Shown here in pieces: positions 5,421-7,375 of a DNA stretch of 7,375 bases. Below the pieces are notes generated by a model. That model saw only the letters and a list, made by a program, of their open reading frames with translations, ran no database searches and was not told the origin of the DNA. Location of the stretch: positions 1 through 7,375 of the forward strand of contig JARLFW010000044.1 of NCBI GenBank assembly GCA_031296345.1. The letters are read 5' to 3'. Both the position numbers and the translations under genes were made by a program. The stretch's first letter is position 1. Each line of letters begins with the position of its first letter. Origin of the DNA: Nitrosotalea sp. (GTDB lineage: Archaea; Thermoproteota; Nitrososphaeria; Nitrososphaerales; Nitrosopumilaceae).

Positions 5421-5428
5421 TTCTAGGG

Positions 5429-5438
5429 AAAATATATT
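5429..5438 (+). promoter_or_regulatory. TATA box of the MDR oxidoreductase gene
   Basis: AAAATATATT lies 26-35 bases before the ATG at 5464 in the 43-base gap after pdcd5. Its position predicts a nearly leaderless transcript, so the oxidoreductase is probably transcribed apart from the ribosomal unit. Confidence 0.5.
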
Positions 5439-5463
5439 AGGGGTAAATTGAACGGTTACAAAT

Positions 5464-6513
5464 ATGAAAGCAGTTGTTTATGAAAAGTATGCTCCAAATG
5501 ATGATTACAAGTCAATTCTAAATGTAAAAGAAGTACCTGATCCAAAACCAAAGTCAAATGAAGTTGTTTTCCGTGTAAAGGCAGCTGCCTTGAATTATAA
5601 TGATATCTGGGGAATGCGTGGACAACCAGTACCAGTTCCATTACCACACATTTCTGGTTCTGATGCTTCAGGTGAAGTTACTGCAGTAGGAGAAGATGTT
5701 ACAAACTTCAAAGTTGGTGATCGAGTTGTTTCACATTCAAACATGTCATGCAGAGTTTGCGAAGCATGTACTGATGGAAGAGAATATGATTGTCTAAAGA
5801 GATCAATCTGGGGATTCCAAACAGGACCATTATGGGGTGCATTCTCTGAATTTACTCATTTACCTGAAGTTAATGTTGCAAAAATTCCAGAAGGTGTAAG
5901 CTATAATGAAGCTGCCGCAGCCTCAATGACATTACTTACTTCATGGCATATGTTAGTAGGAAGAGCAAAAATTCATCCTGGTCAAACAGTCCTTATCATG
6001 GGAGGAGGTTCTGGTGTAGGAAGCTTTGGAATTCAGATTGCAAAACTATACAATTGTAATGTTATAGCTACAGGAAGTCCAGATAAATTAGACAAACTAA
6101 AAGAACTTGGAGCAGATTTTGCTGTTGATCACAGAAAACCAGATTGGAGTAAAGAAGTAAGACAAATTGCAAAACCATTAGGTGGTATTGATGTTTCATT
6201 TGATCACATAGGTCAAACTCACTGGAATGATCAACTCACTTTACTAAAGTATGGAGGAACCTTGGTAACATGTGGAGCAACTACTGGATACGATGCAAAA
6301 ACAGATTTGAGACACATATTCTTCAAAGGAACTAACATCTTAGGATCAACACAGGGAACAAAAGCAGAATTAGAACAAGGATTATACTGGATGGGTAAAA
6401 AGAAAATTAAAGCTGTGATAGATTCAGAATATAGCTTTGAAAATGCCGCAGAAGCACATACAAAAATGCTTACTGGAAAAGGATTAGTCGGCAAAATCCT
6501 ACTCAAACCATAA
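5464..6513 (+). CDS. MDR-superfamily NAD(P)H-dependent oxidoreductase (annotated as zinc-binding alcohol dehydrogenase)
   Basis: This 349-residue cytoplasmic enzyme has the MDR fold: a GroES-like N-terminal domain (about 1-140), a Rossmann domain (about 170-300) and a return to the first domain. Cys96, 99, 102 and 110 form the structural zinc loop. The catalytic zinc ligands of alcohol dehydrogenases are not conserved: LNYNDIW (43-49) has Asn46 near the Cys position, GSDASG (65-70) replaces the Gly-His-Glu motif, and AAASM (151-155) replaces the third Cys region. This favours a zinc-independent reductase, such as a quinone or enoyl-CoA (acryloyl- or crotonyl-CoA) type, over an alcohol dehydrogenase. 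The glycine-rich loop is GGGSGVG (180-186); Ser205 and Lys208 after strand 2 suggest NADPH. The ATG fits its TATA box. The gene ends 13 bases before a CitE-like lyase gene, which hints at a shared acyl-CoA route. The substrate is unknown. Confidence 0.85.
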   Translation: MKAVVYEKYAPNDDYKSILNVKEVPDPKPKSNEVVFRVKAAALNYNDIWGMRGQPVPVPLPHISGSDASGEVTAVGEDVTNFKVGDRVVSHSNMSCRVCEACTDGREYDCLKRSIWGFQTGPLWGAFSEFTHLPEVNVAKIPEGVSYNEAAAASMTLLTSWHMLVGRAKIHPGQTVLIMGGGSGVGSFGIQIAKLYNCNVIATGSPDKLDKLKELGADFAVDHRKPDWSKEVRQIAKPLGGIDVSFDHIGQTHWNDQLTLLKYGGTLVTCGATTGYDAKTDLRHIFFKGTNILGSTQGTKAELEQGLYWMGKKKIKAVIDSEYSFENAAEAHTKMLTGKGLVGKILLKP

Positions 6514-6530
6514 ATAAATTTTATTTATGG
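6508..6530. repeat. 23-bp palindrome across the MDR/CitE gene junction
   Basis: CCATAAATAAA (6508-6518) and TTTATTTATGG (6520-6530) are exact reverse complements around a single T. The palindrome contains the stop codon of the upstream gene (6511-6513), the whole intergenic gap and the ATG of the lyase (6527-6529). It could be an operator for a dimeric regulator, an RNA hairpin limiting access to the ATG, or chance in A/T-rich DNA; as RNA the centre must open into a loop. Confidence 0.6.
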
Positions 6531-7375
6531 CAAGACTCCTTCGTAGTCTTCTGTTTGTTCCAGGTAATAATAGTCGTTTTTTAGAAAAAGCAAAATCGCT
6601 AAGTGCTGACATTATTTGTTTTGATCTAGAAGATTCTGTACCCATTGAAGAAAAAAAATCAGCAAGAAATTTGATTAAAAATGCACTACAAAATAGATCA
6701 GAGTATAATTCCGAAATCTATGTGAGAACAAATTCTCCAATATCTGGACTAATACCCGATGACCTAAAAGAAATTATTCAAAAAGGTGTTGATGGTATTG
6801 TTATTCCAAAAGTAGACACTGCAAGTGATATAAAAAAAATTGAAAAAATTATGATTGGATTAGAAAAAAAACATAAACTAAAACCTATTGAAATCATCGC
6901 ATCAATCGAATCTACACAGGGAGTTGTAAACTCTTATTCTATAGCCTCATCCAGCAAAAGAGTCTCCGCACTGGTCTTTGGTGTATTTGATTTGTTAAAT
7001 GATCTTGGTGTAGAGTATACTAAGAATCCGGAAGGAGCCATATATTCACGAGCGAAAATTCCAGTAGATGCAAAAGCTGCGGGAAAATATGCAATTGATG
7101 CAATCTGGCAAGACATTGATGATACTAATGGATTGGAAAATGATTCCATCTCTGCCAAAAACTTGGGTTATGTGGGCAAAAGCATTATTCATCCAAATCA
7201 AGTCGATATTGTTCATAAAGTATTCTATCCAACTCACTCAGAAATAGAATGGGCAAAAAAAGTTATAGAGGCATATGATTTAGCCAAAAAAAATAAGAAG
7301 GGGGCTACAACAGTTGATGGAAAAATGATTGATGAAGTACATTACAAGAGAGCTGCAACTCTATTAAATTCAGTA
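6527..7375 (+). CDS. CitE/HpcH-HpaI family acyl-CoA lyase (citrate lyase beta-like), 3' end outside window
   Basis: The frame is open for 283 codons to the window end, and the tail KMIDEVHYKRAATLL suggests only a few residues are missing. The family contains Mg-dependent aldolase-type enzymes that cleave or form malyl-, citramalyl- or citryl-CoA esters; the reaction here cannot be fixed from sequence. Motifs along the barrel are RSLLFVPGNNSRF (6-18), FDLEDSV (32-38), Arg67 in YVRTN, IPKVD (93-97), ASIESTQGV (125-133) with metal ligand Glu128, FGVFDLLNDLG (151-161) with metal ligand Asp155, and SIIHPNQV (219-226). All expected active-site residues are present. No separate citrate-lyase alpha or gamma subunit is seen, so a stand-alone CitE-like lyase is more likely than citrate lyase. 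The ATG lies 13 bases after the MDR gene within a palindrome, and the two genes are probably co-transcribed. Confidence 0.87.
   Translation, partial: MARLLRSLLFVPGNNSRFLEKAKSLSADIICFDLEDSVPIEEKKSARNLIKNALQNRSEYNSEIYVRTNSPISGLIPDDLKEIIQKGVDGIVIPKVDTASDIKKIEKIMIGLEKKHKLKPIEIIASIESTQGVVNSYSIASSSKRVSALVFGVFDLLNDLGVEYTKNPEGAIYSRAKIPVDAKAAGKYAIDAIWQDIDDTNGLENDSISAKNLGYVGKSIIHPNQVDIVHKVFYPTHSEIEWAKKVIEAYDLAKKNKKGATTVDGKMIDEVHYKRAATLLNSV

Noticed and set aside
6231..6506. Minus-strand open frame of 91 codons inside the MDR gene
   Set aside because: It is the antisense shadow of a well-conserved Rossmann-domain protein; its composition is that of reverse-strand translation.
6934..7237. Two overlapping minus-strand open frames in the last kilobase
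   Set aside because: They lie opposite the CitE-like gene, whose motifs are intact over the whole stretch.

Overview
The window (about one third G+C) looks like the chromosome of an ammonia-oxidising archaeon of the Nitrososphaerota (Thaumarchaeota), most likely Nitrosopumilus-like. Archaeal or archaeal/eukaryotic genes fix the domain: Nep1, RNase P protein Rnp4 (Rpp21), ribosomal protein S19e and a PDCD5-family protein. TATA-like boxes lie about 25-30 bases before several start codons, which implies leaderless or nearly leaderless mRNAs. Two secreted proteins, one ending in a tandem Trp/Asp-Asp repeat that I recall from marine Thaumarchaeota, support the lineage. The assignment rests on recognition and was not searched.

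Layout. (1) Bases 2-958 hold the C-terminal part of a B12-dependent class II ribonucleotide reductase. (2) Bases 959-1228 hold no protein gene but contain a strongly self-complementary block (about 1020-1123) followed by T-runs, which I read as an unassigned structured RNA. (3) Bases 1229-3519 hold two plus-strand genes, both starting with TTG: a membrane-anchored TIM-barrel (glycoside-hydrolase-like) protein and a secreted HExxH metallopeptidase-like protein. (4) On the minus strand lie tRNA-Gly(TCC) (3533-3606) and, just upstream of it, nep1 (3627-4295). (5) A 34-bp divergent promoter separates nep1 from rnp4 (4330-4650), which is followed by rps19e (4682-5134) and pdcd5 (5142-5420). (6) Bases 5464-7375 hold an MDR-family oxidoreductase and a CitE/HpcH-type lyase cut by the window end. 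A 23-bp near-perfect palindrome covers the junction of these two genes.

How the genes fit together. The centre is an RNA and translation block: rRNA modification, tRNA 5' processing, a 40S/30S-type ribosomal protein, a PDCD5-type protein and a tRNA. The two extracytoplasmic proteins form a probable surface or polymer-processing pair. The last two genes are probably a small acyl-CoA or organic-acid module; the reductase lacks the catalytic zinc ligands of alcohol dehydrogenases but keeps the structural zinc loop.

Most of the window is ordinary core genome. The least explained items are the structured RNA candidate, the TIM-barrel protein that appears to lack its acid/base glutamate, the atypical zincin with tandem C-terminal repeats, and the palindrome. 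I see no CRISPR array, insertion sequence, toxin-antitoxin pair or phage gene.
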